DNA from: J027 sp965215855
GTDB lineage: Bacteria > Chloroflexota > Anaerolineae > Aggregatilineales > J027
Assembly (NCBI GenBank): GCA_965215855.1
Contig: CBDCER010000003.1
Span: 2,480,001-2,544,000 of the forward strand
DNA: 64,000 nt
Direction: 5' to 3'
Part shown: positions 46,872-55,750 of the stretch, piece after piece
Layout of the letters: each line of letters begins with the position of its first letter
How positions within the stretch are numbered: the stretch's first letter is position 1
Translations under genes and position numbers: made by a program
Notes under the pieces: generated by a model
The model's input: only the letters and a program-made list of their open reading frames with translations
What the model was told of the DNA's origin: nothing
Databases searched by the model: none

Positions 46872-47651
46872 ATGTTTCATCAAATACGCGGTGTATTATT
46901 TGATATGGATGGCGTTATTTATCATGGCACACAGCGACTAGACGGTGTGTTGGAATTCCTTAATTGGCTGGAGTATCCCTATTTATTTGTGACCAACAAT
47001 TCCACTCGTACACCCGAAACCGTCGTCGAACGACTAGCGAAGATGAATATCGCTGCTAAATCAGAGCAGATACTTACATCATCTCTTGCGGCTGCCCTAT
47101 ATCTACGACGAATTACCCAACCTGGAACCCACGTCTACATTATTGGTGAAACCGGCCTGCACACGGCTCTGACAGAAATCGGCTTTGTCATTACGGACGA
47201 TAGTCCAGAATATGTGGTCGTCGGATTGGATCATGAATTCAATGATGAAAAGCTAAAAACTGCTGCCGCAGCTATCCAGAATGGCGCAACCTTGATCGCA
47301 ACGAACACGGATCGTGCCATTGTTACTGAAAAAGGTGTGCAACCTGGCACTGGCACAATCGTCGCCAAAGTTGAGGAAGTAGCAGGGCAAAAAGCAGCGA
47401 TGGTGATGGGCAAACCCGAACGCCGTATTTTCGAAATGGCCGCGCAACGCCTCGGATTGGAAGCTCATCAATTGATGATGATTGGTGACAATCTGGAAAC
47501 CGATATACAAGGTGGGCAGGCCGCCGGATTAATGACAGTCTTAGTATTGACCGGAATCACTAGCCTGGCAGACGCTCAACAGTCTACTATTGAGCCTGAT
47601 TTTGTGATGGCTGATTTATCAGAGTTGATGACTCTATGGCAGAGTGTCTGA
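46872..47651 (+). CDS. HAD-IIA family phosphatase (NagD / phosphoglycolate phosphatase-like)
   Basis: 259 residues. HAD motif I DMDGVIYHG (D11, D13), motif II in FVTNNSTRT, the C2-type cap, and motif III/IV around MGKPERRIFEMA and MIGDNLETDI. Proteins of this group dephosphorylate nucleotides, phosphoglycolate or glycerol-3-phosphate; the substrate is not predictable. ATG start, divergent from the M32 peptidase. Confidence 0.93.
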   Translation: MFHQIRGVLFDMDGVIYHGTQRLDGVLEFLNWLEYPYLFVTNNSTRTPETVVERLAKMNIAAKSEQILTSSLAAALYLRRITQPGTHVYIIGETGLHTALTEIGFVITDDSPEYVVVGLDHEFNDEKLKTAAAAIQNGATLIATNTDRAIVTEKGVQPGTGTIVAKVEEVAGQKAAMVMGKPERRIFEMAAQRLGLEAHQLMMIGDNLETDIQGGQAAGLMTVLVLTGITSLADAQQSTIEPDFVMADLSELMTLWQSV

Positions 47652-47751
47652 GCTACAAATCCCGATTGGTCAATCAGTGGCTTCTACACCTATTCGCGTG
47701 GATTACCACATATTTTGGATGAAGTGCCGCAAAGGGAAACGCGTGATCACA

Positions 47752-47790
47752 GCGTGAGGGCTGGCGATATTGAATTGCCAGCCCTCACGC
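47752..47790. repeat. Long perfect inverted repeat after the phosphatase gene
   Basis: A perfect 14-bp stem GCGTGAGGGCTGGC/GCCAGCCCTCACGC with an 11-nt loop, about 100 bp after the phosphatase stop. No U tract follows on the plus strand, so it may be a weak terminator, an mRNA-stabilising 3' hairpin or a protein-binding palindrome. Confidence 0.7.
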
Positions 47791-47949
47791 ACAAACGCTT
47801 ACATTGCTGAAGTTTTTCATAATCTCTGCCATATTTTCCTCGGATACGAGTCCTTTTACGAAACTTTGTGAGTTTCTGAACAACTTCTGAATATCTCTCC
47901 TTTAAAGTCTGACTATCAAATTCAATCATTAGTGGCGAGGAGGGTTCTT

Positions 47950-49095
47950 GTGAAGATTCATAAATGGCTCGTATTGAGTATTCTGGGTGTGCTGGTTGTG
48001 TCGCTGACATCGACTGGCTACCTGACGTCGGCGTCTGCACAGGATGAAAGTGCAACCGTCAGCGAATCGACCTATAGTCTGGATAACAGTGAAAACGATA
48101 ACTCGCAGCAAGTTGCTGATTGCCCAGAGGCGAGTGCATTCATGGACTTGTCGGTCTATGCCGGGGCAGCAGGCACAGCTTATGATGACCCCTACTTGGA
48201 AGTCTATTGCACAGACACCCACATCATCATCGAAAGCAATGGCATTCCCCACTACGAGTTCATTCAGATCACCCCGAATCCGTTGGTAGCGCAGAACTAT
48301 CATTTTGAAATTCCGCGTTATCCGCAATTGGCCGCGCAAACGACTGAAATTCCCCTGCTAGGTGTGGCGGGTGTCGCGGTGAATGGCATTGTTTTCTATG
48401 GGCCAAACGAAGCGGCTCAGCCAGCCAGCGAGGCCTTTGGCGACCCCATCTATAACGGCATCGTGGATTTCTGTCTAGGACATACAGCCAATGAGTATCA
48501 CTACCATGCTTTGAGTCAGAATTGCCTAGGCGGCAATAACGCGGAGAGCTTGGTTTCACCGGTCATTGCTTACGCACCCGATGGTTTCCCAATTTATGGC
48601 CCCTATGGCTGTGCAGATGTGGCTTGTACACAAGTGGTGGAATTCCAGAGTAGTTGGGAGCAAGTCGGTGATCCGACCACTGATGCCTGGAATTCGTATC
48701 AGTATGTTGACAAATCGGGGGTTGAATATCTGGATCGCTGCAATGGACGTATTGGCCCGGATGGGACGTATGGCTACCACGCTACATCCAGCTTCCCTTA
48801 CATTATGGGGTGCTATGCCGGTACGCCAAATGCCAATTTTGTCACTAATGGCAATCAGCCAGGTTTTGTTGGTGGCGGTGCGGGTGGTGGAGAAGGCACT
48901 CCTGGCGGTGGCGGCGATGATACCTCAAGCACTGGCAGCCCTGGTGCTGGCGGTGGACGACCTAGTGGTGGTGGCCCTGGCCCGCGCACTGGCGCAGCCA
49001 CAATCCCAGCAACCAGCGACGTCACTCCCGAATTTGCCTCGACGGTGTTGCGAGACGATGTGGATGCCAATATCAGCAATGTAGTTGGGACTTGA
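47950..49095 (+). CDS. Exported YHYH-domain protein
   Basis: 381 residues from GTG 47950, preceded by GAGGAGGG; the frame is open 18 bp further up but that part is the RBS. Signal peptide (WLVLSILGVLVVSL to ASAQ). The YHYH domain (about 60-290) holds EYHYHALSQNC, DGFPIYGPYGC and GYHATSSFPYIMGCY, with conserved His and Cys residues suggestive of metal binding. The last 80 residues are a Gly/Pro-rich linker and short tail. YHYH proteins are poorly understood. Followed by two exported proteins and a two-component system in the same direction. Confidence 0.88.
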   Translation: MKIHKWLVLSILGVLVVSLTSTGYLTSASAQDESATVSESTYSLDNSENDNSQQVADCPEASAFMDLSVYAGAAGTAYDDPYLEVYCTDTHIIIESNGIPHYEFIQITPNPLVAQNYHFEIPRYPQLAAQTTEIPLLGVAGVAVNGIVFYGPNEAAQPASEAFGDPIYNGIVDFCLGHTANEYHYHALSQNCLGGNNAESLVSPVIAYAPDGFPIYGPYGCADVACTQVVEFQSSWEQVGDPTTDAWNSYQYVDKSGVEYLDRCNGRIGPDGTYGYHATSSFPYIMGCYAGTPNANFVTNGNQPGFVGGGAGGGEGTPGGGGDDTSSTGSPGAGGGRPSGGGPGPRTGAATIPATSDVTPEFASTVLRDDVDANISNVVGT

Positions 49096-49179
49096 GCGAA
49101 CATCATGGTGTGGGGTCATGTGGCTCCGCACCTCATTTTCCTGAATTTAATCATCTCATCGTCCAAAAGGGAGAGACCT

Positions 49180-49701
49180 ATGAACATCAATCGAAACTTC
49201 GTCACAGGAACAATTGTCGGAGCCATTGTCATGATTGCGGTCACCGCGGGCCTCATCCAGGCTAACATTGTGGCTTTGGCATCAGAGACCATTGCCGAAC
49301 ACGACCACGATTATATTCAGTGTTACGACGCTGCCGAAACAGCTTCCACAACGTCTCATACCCATAGTAGTCTGGAATTAACTGACGATGACATCATTCC
49401 CACTATTGAAATCCAGGCTTTTGAAGATCCCGTCTCTGGCTACAATCTACAAATCACTCTGACGAATTTCTCCTTCTCACCGGAAAGTGCTGGCCTGGAG
49501 CATGTGGCTGGTGAGGGGCACGCGCATTTGTATGTGGATGGTGTCAAAGTAGGGCGGGTATATAGCGAGTGGGTGCATGTTGCTAACCTCAGTCCGGGCC
49601 TGCACGAAATCAAGGTGACGCTGAATACCAATGACCATGCCAGTCTGGTGTATCAGGAACAAACAATCGTGGACCAGGTTGTGGTTTCGGTGGAGGCATA
49701 G
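49180..49701 (+). CDS. Exported His-rich protein next to YHYH
   Basis: 173 residues from ATG 49180 (GGGAGAG upstream). An N-terminal membrane or signal segment (GTIVGAIVMIAVTAGLIQA) leads to the His-rich EHDHDY and SHTHSS, then a compact beta-sandwich with GEGHAHLYVDGVKVGRVYSEW and LSPGLHEIKVTLNTNDHA. The His pairs suggest copper or other metal binding outside the membrane. It is very likely co-transcribed with its neighbours (5 bp to the next gene). Confidence 0.8.
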   Translation: MNINRNFVTGTIVGAIVMIAVTAGLIQANIVALASETIAEHDHDYIQCYDAAETASTTSHTHSSLELTDDDIIPTIEIQAFEDPVSGYNLQITLTNFSFSPESAGLEHVAGEGHAHLYVDGVKVGRVYSEWVHVANLSPGLHEIKVTLNTNDHASLVYQEQTIVDQVVVSVEA

Positions 49702-49706
49702 GGCTG

Positions 49707-50468
49707 ATGTTTCGCAGACTCAACCTACTTGTTCTAATCGCTGTTCTTGTACTGAGTAGTGGTCTGGTATCGGCGTTTTTGACCGAGGGTAAGACTGACC
49801 TGACAGGCAACATCATCTACCAACTAGATTGGATCTGGGGCGCGGCCACGCCATCGCAAAATGGATGGGATGTCACCAATGACCTGGGTTATCATATCCA
49901 TGTTGATGAAGCTTATTTAGTCAGCTATAGTGTCCAATTGGTTGAGTGTGAACAGGATCATGAGGAGACGGCCAGTTCGCTGGATCTGTTTGGAATCCAA
50001 ACAGCTTATGCTGGGCATGGCTCTGATGCGCCTGATCCGTCTAGTTTAGTTGAACCAACTGTGGAATCATTTGCTGCACCAGAGATGTTGGTGTATGGGA
50101 GTATAGCCGTTCCTGCTGCGACCTATTGCCAGGCACATTACTTGGTGGCGCGGGCTGGCAACACAACAGCGAATCTACCCAATCAGATTGAGTTAATGGG
50201 CACTAGTGTGTATATTGCGGGTACGGTTCGGTATCCTGACAAGATGATATCTACGTCATTCGTGATCGAGACGACACTGGCAAACGGAACAGTTATGGCA
50301 TTACCTTCGCAGGTAGACATTAGCGAGACAGCAACAATCATCGTCATTTCGCGTGATTTGGGCACATTGTTCAATGGTGTAGATTTTGCGACAATGGATG
50401 CTGATGCACAGGGGCAAGCTGTCCTGTGGTCATTGATTGCACATACGCAGGTGTCAATTGCGGACTAA
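49707..50468 (+). CDS. Exported protein of unknown function
   Basis: 253 residues with a signal peptide (RLNLLVLIAVLVLSSGLVSA). The mature part has scattered His and Cys residues (GYHIHVDEAY, VECEQDHEE, YCQAHYLVA) and beta-rich patterns, with a Gly/Asp/Pro-rich middle. It matches no family I can name. Spacing to neighbours is 5 bp upstream and 23 bp downstream, so it belongs to the YHYH-two-component run and may share a metal-related role. Confidence 0.7.
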   Translation: MFRRLNLLVLIAVLVLSSGLVSAFLTEGKTDLTGNIIYQLDWIWGAATPSQNGWDVTNDLGYHIHVDEAYLVSYSVQLVECEQDHEETASSLDLFGIQTAYAGHGSDAPDPSSLVEPTVESFAAPEMLVYGSIAVPAATYCQAHYLVARAGNTTANLPNQIELMGTSVYIAGTVRYPDKMISTSFVIETTLANGTVMALPSQVDISETATIIVISRDLGTLFNGVDFATMDADAQGQAVLWSLIAHTQVSIAD

Positions 50469-50491
50469 TTGACAGGAAATGGAGGTTCGTC

Positions 50492-51181
50492 GTGTCTAAG
50501 ACAATTCTGGTCGTCGATGACAAGCTCAGTGTCCAACGGTTGCTGCGTGAGTATTTGACTGAGCATGGTTTCCGCGTGGTTACAGCAGATAATGGACGCG
50601 ATGCGCTATTTACCGCCCGCCACGAAAACCCCGACCTGATCTTGCTGGATATTATGATGCCGCAAATGGATGGTTACGAGTTTATCCGTACCTATCGTAG
50701 AGACAATGATACGCCTATCATTGTGTTGACCGCCCGGCTGGATGAATCTGACAAAGTGGTGGGGCTGGAACTTGGTGCTGACGATTATGTCACAAAACCG
50801 TTTGGCATGGCGGAATTAGTCGCCCGTATTCGTGCAGTGTTGCGGAGAGTAGGCGCTGAACGAAGTATCCCCGATATTTTACGAGTGGCTGATATTGTTG
50901 TGGATACGACCGCCCGCACGGTGATGGTCGATGGGCATTTGATTGACCTGACACCCTCTGAGTTTACGTTGTTGACAACGCTGATGGCTGCACCGGGGCG
51001 TGTTTTCTCACGCACGGAGTTGCTGGAATATTTGCAGGGCAATACTTACGAAGGATCTGAGCGCACAGTTGATGTACACGTTCGCAATCTCCGTACCAAA
51101 ATTGAGCCGGACCCAGCCCAGCCTCAATATATTGAGACGGTCTTTGGTGTTGGTTACCGGTGTTGTTGGGATAGCAATTAA
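50492..51181 (+). CDS. OmpR-family response regulator of the YHYH cluster
   Basis: 229 residues from GTG 50492, fixed by ATGGAGG six bases upstream. Receiver with DD at 9-10, phosphoacceptor D53 (LLDIMMP) and DDYVTKPFG. Winged helix with LTPSEFTLLTTL, TVDVHVRNLRTKIEPDP and FGVGYRCCW; note the Cys pair near the C-terminus. It pairs with the histidine kinase 13 bp downstream and probably controls the preceding exported-protein genes. Confidence 0.95.
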   Translation: MSKTILVVDDKLSVQRLLREYLTEHGFRVVTADNGRDALFTARHENPDLILLDIMMPQMDGYEFIRTYRRDNDTPIIVLTARLDESDKVVGLELGADDYVTKPFGMAELVARIRAVLRRVGAERSIPDILRVADIVVDTTARTVMVDGHLIDLTPSEFTLLTTLMAAPGRVFSRTELLEYLQGNTYEGSERTVDVHVRNLRTKIEPDPAQPQYIETVFGVGYRCCWDSN

Positions 51182-51194
51182 CAACAGGAGCTAG

Positions 51195-52583
51195 ATGGTG
51201 CATTCGCTACGGGTCAAATTAACGCTGGCGTTGTTGCTGACCAGTCTGGTTGGGATTGGATTAGCCGTGATATTCATTCAGCAGCTTGTGACCCGCGAAT
51301 TTGACAGTTATGTGTTGGATCAACACCGTGCCGAATTCATCGACAATGTGACGACATATTATGTTCAATATCAGACCTGGGATGAGGTGGATCGGGCATT
51401 GCGCCCACAGTCATCATCCCGCCAACCGCCGCCCCAAAACCAGTCACAGTCACAACCACCCCAAAATTCCCCACCACCAGCTCCGGCTCGCTTCGCACTG
51501 GTTGATGAGTCCGGCCATGTCGTCATTCCATTTGAGAAGTATCGAATGGGGGATCACGTATCGGATGATGAGATCGAACGCGGCGCACCGATTGAAGTTG
51601 ACGGGCAGATTGTGGGCACGGTGATCACAACCGATGATTCACTCCAGCGTGATACTGAAGCTGAAGCATATTTGCGCCGCGCCAACCAGGCTTTCGTAGC
51701 AGCAGCCATCGGCGCTGTTGTTGTAGCGCTGCTTCTGGGGATACTGGCTGCGCGGATCTATCTGCGCCCGTTACGTGAATTGACCTCAGCAGTACAAAAC
51801 GTGGCTAAGGGCAATTTGGAACAACGTGTGCCGGTGCGTTCTCGTGATGAATTAGGGATTCTGGCGACACAATTTAATCAGATGAGTGCTGACCTGGCTT
51901 ATGCCAACCAGCTCCGACGGCAGATGACCGCTGATATTGCCCATGATTTGCGAACACCATTGACAGTGATCGCTGGCTATCTGGAGTCGTTGCGTGATGG
52001 GATATTGAATCCCACATCCGAGCGTTTCGAGATGATGTACAATGAAACCCAATTGCTACAACGGCTGGTCGAGGATTTGCGAACACTGTCATTGGCCGAT
52101 GCTGGAGAACTGACTCTTCAGCGCCAGCGAATTGCTCCCCAACAATTGTTGGAACGCACTGCTGATACGTATCATCACGCTGCCCGCCAGCAACATATCA
52201 CACTTGACGTTGCGACGAATATGGGGTTGCCCGTTGTAGAAGTTGATCCCGAACGGCTGGTGCAGGTGTTGGGTAATCTGGTTAGTAATGCTCTGCGCTA
52301 TACACCGGAAAGTGGCAAGATTACGCTGGGTACGCGGGCGGACGGCGCTTATGTGATGCTGACGGTGCAGGACAATGGCAGGGGTATTACCCCCGAAAAA
52401 CTGCCATATATTTTTGAGCGTTTCTATCGTGGTGATGAATCGCGCCCCCAAGATAGTGGCGAATCAGGGTTGGGACTAGCGATTGCCAAATCAATTGTTG
52501 AAGCTCATGAAGGCACTATTGCTGTGGAAAGCACGGTTAATGTGGGTACAACGTTCACCGTCACCTTACCAGTTGCATCATGA
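51195..52583 (+). CDS. HAMP-containing sensor histidine kinase
   Basis: 462 residues. Span 1 at about 8-30; an extracytoplasmic domain (about 31-165) with an unusual Pro/Gln/Ser-rich insert (about 71-97); span 2 at about 168-188; HAMP; HisKA with phosphoacceptor H250 in DIAHDLRTPL; HATPase with GNLVSNALRY, DNGRGI and GESGLGLAIAK. It is the membrane partner of the regulator just upstream. The stimulus is unknown; context suggests a metal or envelope signal. Confidence 0.95.
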   Translation: MVHSLRVKLTLALLLTSLVGIGLAVIFIQQLVTREFDSYVLDQHRAEFIDNVTTYYVQYQTWDEVDRALRPQSSSRQPPPQNQSQSQPPQNSPPPAPARFALVDESGHVVIPFEKYRMGDHVSDDEIERGAPIEVDGQIVGTVITTDDSLQRDTEAEAYLRRANQAFVAAAIGAVVVALLLGILAARIYLRPLRELTSAVQNVAKGNLEQRVPVRSRDELGILATQFNQMSADLAYANQLRRQMTADIAHDLRTPLTVIAGYLESLRDGILNPTSERFEMMYNETQLLQRLVEDLRTLSLADAGELTLQRQRIAPQQLLERTADTYHHAARQQHITLDVATNMGLPVVEVDPERLVQVLGNLVSNALRYTPESGKITLGTRADGAYVMLTVQDNGRGITPEKLPYIFERFYRGDESRPQDSGESGLGLAIAKSIVEAHEGTIAVESTVNVGTTFTVTLPVAS

Positions 52584-52600
52584 GGGTCTGCAAACCATAA

Positions 52601-53332
52601 TTACCAGCCATGTTCCAATCGCTTAACCAAGCGTTCAGGCATATCGTTGTTTCGCATTTTTTCCTGCGTAATATGGATGGGATAGGGAATACGGCGATGT
52701 TCAAACACGGCGTCTTCCACGTGTAAAATGCCATAGGCGGCATCAGGGTTGCTGTCACGAGGTTGCCCAATGCTACCCGGATTGATGATAAGCCGTTTGC
52801 CGTTTAACTGTTGAGTTTTGCCATACTGCGGAGAGACGGCATCTGTATCGCCTTCATCGCTGGTCAAGCGGTAGGTGATGGGTGTATGCGTGTGTCCCAC
52901 GAAGCAGTAATTGGTTTCAAAGTGGGGGAAGTTTAAAGCGGCAATCAGAGGATCAAGGATATATTCCCATACTGGCTCACGCGGGCTACCGTGGGCGAGT
53001 GTATAGTTTTCTAAAACAAACGTGGTCGGTAAGGCTGATAGATATTCGATATTCTCTGGGGTCAATGTCTTCTGAGTCCAGTCTACAGCACGCCGCGCAT
53101 CAACATTAAATGTTCGGATGTCGAGCCGTCCCAGCGCCGCCCAATCGTGGTTGCCAGCAATGCATAGGTGTGGCAATGTCTTCAACAGATCGCAGCACTC
53201 GTTGGGATCCGGGCCATAGCCCACCACATCGCCCAAACACCAGACATAATCCCATTTGTCTTTTGCATCTTCTAATACGGTTTCAAATGCCGCTAAATTG
53301 GCATGGATGTCGGAAATTACGAGAACACGCAT
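52601..53332 (-). CDS. Calcineurin-like metallophosphoesterase
   Basis: 243 residues. The metal-site motifs are in order: DIHAN (D8, H10), GDVVGYGPDPNE, GNHD, and C-terminal GHTH plus NPGSIGQPRD, as in YfcE/MJ0936-type phosphodiesterases. A dinuclear metal enzyme is expected; the substrate is unknown. Convergent with the histidine kinase. Confidence 0.93.
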   Translation of the reverse strand: MRVLVISDIHANLAAFETVLEDAKDKWDYVWCLGDVVGYGPDPNECCDLLKTLPHLCIAGNHDWAALGRLDIRTFNVDARRAVDWTQKTLTPENIEYLSALPTTFVLENYTLAHGSPREPVWEYILDPLIAALNFPHFETNYCFVGHTHTPITYRLTSDEGDTDAVSPQYGKTQQLNGKRLIINPGSIGQPRDSNPDAAYGILHVEDAVFEHRRIPYPIHITQEKMRNNDMPERLVKRLEHGW

Positions 53333-53543
53333 GGTAGCCCCTAGAAGTATTTACTGAGAACTGGTTAAAAATATATCACTAAAATGGGTCTTGTGAAAAC
53401 TATCATTAGCAACCCTGGCTGACTGTCGCTCTCTTGTACAGCGCACATTATACTACAAAGTATTGCTCTTCCCTAATGTCATCTACTGCCTTGAAAAGGC
53501 ATAGAAATGCGATGGATGGCATTTGCTTTCAGAACCAATCCAT

Positions 53544-53571
53544 TTGCAGTCATCTGTTTTCATGTTATAAT
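53544..53571 (+). promoter_or_regulatory. Promoter of the 2-oxoacid dehydrogenase operon
   Basis: TTGCAG (53544-53549), 16 bp, then consensus TATAAT (53566-53571), about 90 bp before the E1alpha start. The remainder of the 327-bp gap after the phosphoesterase shows nothing else recognisable. Confidence 0.75.
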
Positions 53572-53659
53572 CCGACCCTGGGAAATTTCACGAATTTTTC
53601 AGTTATGACTACCGGGCAGATACCAATCCCCATCATTAAACTCAGGAGATCTTTTATTT

Positions 53660-54736
53660 ATGACAGACCAGACAGTAGACGTGGAGACGAATGCTGCATC
53701 CGATGGCCTTCGCCCTTCCGACTCCCTGTCGCCAGATACGTTGCTCGATATGTATTGGTATATGTTGTTGAGCCGACGGTTGGACGAGCGCGCCTGGATT
53801 TTACACCGGCAGGGTCGTATTCCCTTTCACATTTCTGGAATGGGACATGAAGCCTGTCAGGTGGCGGCGGCATTTGCCATTAATCGTGGTGTGGACTATG
53901 TGCATCCTTATTACCGCGATCTCGCATTGTGCCTGGCAATTGGCATTACTCCCAGGGATTTCATCGTTAGCCTTTTTGGCAAAGTCAATGAATCTAGTTC
54001 GGGCGCACGTCAAATGCCCAGTCACTTCAGTTACAAACCTTTGAATATTTTCTCAATGTCGTCCCCAGTTGCCACCCAGGTTCCCCAGGCTGCTGGATTG
54101 GCCTTCGCCATCAAATATCGCATGGACTTGGGCCTGCAAGATCCCAATGACGAGACTCAACCGCGCCTGGCACTCACCAGTTTGGGTGAGGGATCGACTA
54201 GCCAGGGCGAATGGCATGAGGGCATGAACTGGGCTGGGGTCCATAACCTGCCGTTCATTTGCCTCGTCGAGAACAATATCTATGCCATTTCTGTTCCTAT
54301 GGAGCAACAGATGGCAGTTAGTAATGTGGCGGATCGTGCCCCGGCCTATGGGGTCAAGGGCGTCATCGTCGATGGCAATGACATTCTGGCGTCGTATGAT
54401 GCGATAGCCGAAGCGCGAGACAGGGCTTATGACGGCCAGGGTGCAACGCTGATCGAGGCCAAGACCTATCGACCCGTGCCCCATTCCTCCGACGATGATG
54501 ATCGCAGTTATCGTTCCCGTGAGGAAGTGGCAGCTTGGAAGCAAAAAGATCCCATTATGCGTTTCCAAGATGTATTGATAGAACGTGGGATTCTGACACA
54601 GGCGATGGTTGATGACTATGAGGCCAAAGCCAAACAGATGGTTGATGAGGCCCAGGCCTTTACCGAAGCTGCCCCGTATCCAGAGGTTGAACCCAGCCTC
54701 GACCCCAATAGCGTCTACGCACCACTTGAAGCATAA
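53660..54736 (+). CDS. pdhA: 2-oxoacid (pyruvate-type) dehydrogenase E1 alpha
   Basis: 358 residues of the thiamine diphosphate-dependent E1 alpha family: SRRLDERAWILHRQGR at the start, the GEGSTSQGEWHEGMNWAG thiamine-binding block with a downstream NNIYAISVP, and the phosphorylation-loop-like SSDDDDRSYRS. The preferred substrate (pyruvate or branched-chain oxoacids) cannot be decided from the sequence. CAGGAG precedes the ATG. It is the first gene of the E1alpha-E1beta-E2 operon. Confidence 0.93.
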   Translation: MTDQTVDVETNAASDGLRPSDSLSPDTLLDMYWYMLLSRRLDERAWILHRQGRIPFHISGMGHEACQVAAAFAINRGVDYVHPYYRDLALCLAIGITPRDFIVSLFGKVNESSSGARQMPSHFSYKPLNIFSMSSPVATQVPQAAGLAFAIKYRMDLGLQDPNDETQPRLALTSLGEGSTSQGEWHEGMNWAGVHNLPFICLVENNIYAISVPMEQQMAVSNVADRAPAYGVKGVIVDGNDILASYDAIAEARDRAYDGQGATLIEAKTYRPVPHSSDDDDRSYRSREEVAAWKQKDPIMRFQDVLIERGILTQAMVDDYEAKAKQMVDEAQAFTEAAPYPEVEPSLDPNSVYAPLEA

Positions 54737-54746
54737 CGTTGGAGAT

Positions 54747-55736
54747 ATGATGCGAACTGTAACGTTAATTGATGCAATCCGTGAGGCCATGGATGAGGAG
54801 ATGGCCCTCGACGAACGAGTCTTCATTACGGGCGAGGATGTGGGACCGCGTGGTGGTGTGTTTCGGGCCACGATGGGCTTGTACGATACATATGGGGCCA
54901 AACGCGTGGTGGATAGCCCATTAGCCGAGTTGAGTATTATCGCCATCGGCATTGGAGCCGCGATGGCTGGCCTACGCCCCATTTGCGAAATCCAATTCGC
55001 CGATTTCATCCATCCCGCGATGAACCAGATTATGAATGAAGCGGCCAAAATGTATTATCGCAGTAACGGGCAATGGAATGTGCCAATGCTCATTCGCGCT
55101 CCGTATGGTGGTGGCATCAGTGGCGCTCTCTATCATAGCCAGAGTGTCGAATCGATTTTCGCCAGCACACCAGGTTTGAAGATTGTCATCCCCAGCACAC
55201 CCTACGATGCGAAGGGGCTGCTGAAAAGTGCTGTGCGCGACCCCAATCCGGTGATGTTTTTTGAGGCCAAGAAAGGCTATCGAGCTATTCGGGGACAAAT
55301 TCCCGACGAGGAATATACAATTCCCATTGGCCCGGTCAATGTGACGCACACGGGCAGCGATGTGAGTGTATATGCTTATGGCATGATGGCGCATTATGCG
55401 TTGGAAGCTGCTCGTATGGTCAAAGAGCAGGATGGCATTGAAGCTGAAGTCGTAGATGTCCGCACTCTGTTGCCGGTTGACCGCGAAGGTATTCTGGAGT
55501 CGTTTAAGAAGACCGGTAAGGCACTGATTGTCTATGAAGACAATTTGACATTGGGATATGGGGCGGAAATCGCGGCGATTTTGGCCGATGATGGCTTTGA
55601 GTATATGGATGGCCCCATTCGACGCTTGGCTGGGCCAGATGTGCCGGGCGTGCCTTACAGCCATCCCATTCAAGAGGCATTCATGCCCTCTCCCCAGAAA
55701 ATTGCTGACGCAATCCGCGAGATTGCAGCTTATTAG
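54747..55736 (+). CDS. pdhB: 2-oxoacid dehydrogenase E1 beta
   Basis: 329 residues from ATG 54747 (a second ATG follows directly; TTGGAG upstream). Transketolase-like pyrimidine domain with GEDVGPRGGVF, IGAAMAGLRPICEIQFADF, then the C-terminal domain with DVSVYAYGMMAHYALEAA and DVRTLLPVDREGI. Length is standard. It forms the E1 heterotetramer with the upstream subunit. Confidence 0.95.
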   Translation: MMRTVTLIDAIREAMDEEMALDERVFITGEDVGPRGGVFRATMGLYDTYGAKRVVDSPLAELSIIAIGIGAAMAGLRPICEIQFADFIHPAMNQIMNEAAKMYYRSNGQWNVPMLIRAPYGGGISGALYHSQSVESIFASTPGLKIVIPSTPYDAKGLLKSAVRDPNPVMFFEAKKGYRAIRGQIPDEEYTIPIGPVNVTHTGSDVSVYAYGMMAHYALEAARMVKEQDGIEAEVVDVRTLLPVDREGILESFKKTGKALIVYEDNLTLGYGAEIAAILADDGFEYMDGPIRRLAGPDVPGVPYSHPIQEAFMPSPQKIADAIREIAAY

Positions 55737-55750
55737 CGCAGGAGAATTCG

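Noticed and set aside
47932..47949. Upstream GTG as start of the YHYH protein
   Set aside because: This stretch encodes MARRVL only because it contains the GAGGAGGG ribosome-binding site of the GTG at 47950.
48855..49106. Pro-rich minus-strand frame at the end of the YHYH gene
   Set aside because: It is the complement of the Gly-rich tail of the plus-strand protein.
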